7,114 nt of DNA from an uncultured Chloroflexota bacterium (lineage in GTDB: Bacteria; Chloroflexota; Anaerolineae; Promineifilales; Promineifilaceae). The notes below the pieces were generated by a model, which was given only the letters and a program-made list of their open reading frames with translations, made no database searches and was not told the origin of the DNA. Below are positions 5,979 to 7,114 of this stretch, piece by piece; within the stretch, counting starts at the first letter, position 1, and the number at the start of each line of letters is the position of its first letter. A program made the translations under genes and the position numbers. Where the stretch lies: assembly GCA_937958365.1 (NCBI GenBank), contig CALFEW010000876.1:1-7114 (forward strand), written 5' to 3'.

Positions 5979-7114
5979 ATGAAACGGATAACGTTGGCAG
6001 CCTGGGCACTTTTTGGCCTGATCATCCTCATCTCGGTTTGGGCGGCGCTGCTCGATACGGCCGTTGCGCGGCAGGGCGGCCCACCCCAGCCCTGGATCCC
6101 CTACCTGGTGGGGCCGGTGTTTGCTCTGGTAGGGGCGCTGATCCTGGCGCGTCAGCCTGACAACCGCGTGGGCTGGCTGCTGCTGCTGCCGGGCATATCG
6201 GCGTTTGTGTTGGTGGACGCCTATTTCCGGTCGTTGAACAATGGCCTTGCGACGCTGCCGCCCACGTTGACCCCTGTACTGTGGCTGGCGCTGTGGTACA
6301 GCAACTGGAATTGGGCGCTGCTCATCTTCCCCTTGCCGTGGTTGATGCTGCTGTTTCCCACCGGACGGCCGATTAGCCGTCGCTGGGGCGGCCTGGTGTG
6401 GGCCGGCGTTGTCCTGCTGCTGTTTTTGCTGCTGCTGGCGACGTTTGTGACGCCCATGCAGCCCGCCGGCGGCGGCAGCGCCGACTGGAGTTACCCCAAT
6501 CCAATCGGCCTGATTCAGAATACTGGAGTCAACGAGAGCGCCGTTTTTTCTTTTTTCTTCGCGATGATGCCGCTGTGGGTGGTGCTGTGCCTGGCGTCGC
6601 TGGTGGTGCGTTACCGACGCGCCGGGCGGGTGGAACGCCAACAGATGAAGTGGCTGCTTGTGGCAACGGCCGTTTTCGCGGTGGCCTATATCCCGGTCTT
6701 TCTGTTCACAGATTCCGACTTTGGGCCAGACACCGCCATCTGGAGCAACCTCTGGATGATCGTGATGCCCCTCATTCCGGTATCCATTGGCATTGCCATT
6801 TTGCGCTACCGGCTATTTGACATTGATCTGATCATCCGCAAGACGCTGCAATATGGTGTGCTGTCGGCTTTGCTGGCGCTGGCCTACTTTGGCAGTGTGG
6901 TGCTGCTGCAAGCGGTGGTCGGCCGGGCTACGGACGCCCAATCGCCGCTGGTGATTGTGGTGTCTACGCTGCTGATTGCGGCTTTGTTTGCGCCGTTGAG
7001 AAAGCGAGTGCAAACGGCCGTTGACCGCCGCTTCTACCGCCAAAAGTACGATGCCCAACAAGTGTTGGCCCAATTTGCGCAAACCGCCCGCGACGAAACG
7101 GACATGGAAGCTTT
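5979..7114 (+). CDS. Polytopic sensor-like membrane protein, 3' end cut off by window edge
   Basis: An ATG at 5979, preceded by AAAGGAAAGGG, opens a frame of 378 residues that runs off the right edge. It starts MKRITLAAWALFGLIILISV and has roughly nine or ten hydrophobic segments (about 6-26, 42-58, 64-83, 98-106, 112-127, 138-158, 189-211, 224-243, 256-276, 294-314, 324-340). The segment LRYRLFDIDLIIRKTLQYG (275-293) and the tail VDRRFYRQKYDAQQVLAQFA (348-367) with RDETDMEA are familiar from Chloroflexota membrane proteins. They also resemble the linker that, in membrane sensor kinases, connects the membrane domain to a GAF or histidine-kinase domain. Whether such a domain follows cannot be seen. 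The likely role is signal perception at the membrane, but no ligand is known. Three copies or near-copies of the palindrome (6056, 6665, 7013) are read here as Thr-Ala-Val. Confidence 0.88.
   Translation, partial: MKRITLAAWALFGLIILISVWAALLDTAVARQGGPPQPWIPYLVGPVFALVGALILARQPDNRVGWLLLLPGISAFVLVDAYFRSLNNGLATLPPTLTPVLWLALWYSNWNWALLIFPLPWLMLLFPTGRPISRRWGGLVWAGVVLLLFLLLLATFVTPMQPAGGGSADWSYPNPIGLIQNTGVNESAVFSFFFAMMPLWVVLCLASLVVRYRRAGRVERQQMKWLLVATAVFAVAYIPVFLFTDSDFGPDTAIWSNLWMIVMPLIPVSIGIAILRYRLFDIDLIIRKTLQYGVLSALLALAYFGSVVLLQAVVGRATDAQSPLVIVVSTLLIAALFAPLRKRVQTAVDRRFYRQKYDAQQVLAQFAQTARDETDMEA

Larger units (their letters stand above)
915..7022. repeat. Family of dispersed AACGGCCGTT palindromes (11 perfect copies)
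   Basis: Perfect copies begin at 915, 1596, 1674, 2124, 3393, 4004, 4310, 4499, 5907, 6665 and 7013. One-base variants begin at 1017 (C first), 3607 (G first) and 6056 (T first); the core ACGGCCGT also occurs at 3678, 4226 and 4798. A given 10-mer is expected about 0.007 times in 7.1 kb of random sequence. The copies lie in at least five different genes, on both coding strands, and in intergenic DNA. All contain CGGCCG. The pattern resembles the cyanobacterial HIP1 palindrome in density and dispersion, with an unrelated sequence. Confidence 0.92.

Noticed and set aside
5940..6641. 233-residue open frame on the minus strand
   Set aside because: Glutamine/arginine/histidine-rich product of antisense leucine-rich membrane helices (CTG read as CAG); not a real gene.
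1..7114. CRISPR array, tRNA, rRNA, transposase or phage genes
   Set aside because: No regularly spaced repeats, cloverleaf-like segments, conserved rRNA stretches or recombinase motifs were seen on either strand.

Overview
The window looks like chromosomal DNA from an uncultured Chloroflexota bacterium, probably of the Anaerolineae/Caldilineae/Ardenticatenia group. The assignment rests on three things: moderately GC-rich DNA, a very large BTAD-STAND-TPR regulator with the family's characteristic C-terminus, and a multi-pass membrane protein with the LRYRLFDIDLIIRKTL / DRRFYRxKYD signature common in that phylum. No marker gene is present, so the assignment is an inference.

Layout. Minus strand, positions 1-3734: the 5' part of a short-chain dehydrogenase/reductase (runs off the left edge), a 205-base spacer, then a complete 929-residue SARP/BTAD-type regulator with a P-loop ATPase and TPR tail. 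Positions 3735-3859 form a divergent regulatory region with a triplicated 9-mer (TTCRTAACG) and a candidate promoter for the regulator. Plus strand, 3860-5348: a tight run of three genes, namely a 26-codon single-helix membrane microprotein, a 152-residue four-helix membrane protein and a membrane-anchored diheme cytochrome c. A perfect 15-bp hairpin, each arm of which is itself palindromic, then abuts the ribosome binding site of a GNAT acetyltransferase (5402-5908). From 5979 to the right edge lies the N-terminal 378 residues of a polytopic sensor-like membrane protein.

How the parts may work together. The microprotein, four-helix protein and cytochrome c are spaced like one operon and all act at the membrane. 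They could form a small electron-transfer module, but nothing in the window identifies the electron donor or acceptor. The divergent regulator may control them and itself through the repeats between them (inference). The GNAT and the polytopic protein lie on the same strand but with wider gaps, and may be separate units.

The most striking signal is not a gene. The 10-bp palindrome AACGGCCGTT occurs 11 times perfectly in 7.1 kb (chance expectation about 0.007), with several one-base variants. Nine copies lie inside coding regions, on either strand, and all nine are read in the same frame as Thr-Ala-Val. This resembles the highly iterated palindrome HIP1 of cyanobacteria, with a different sequence.
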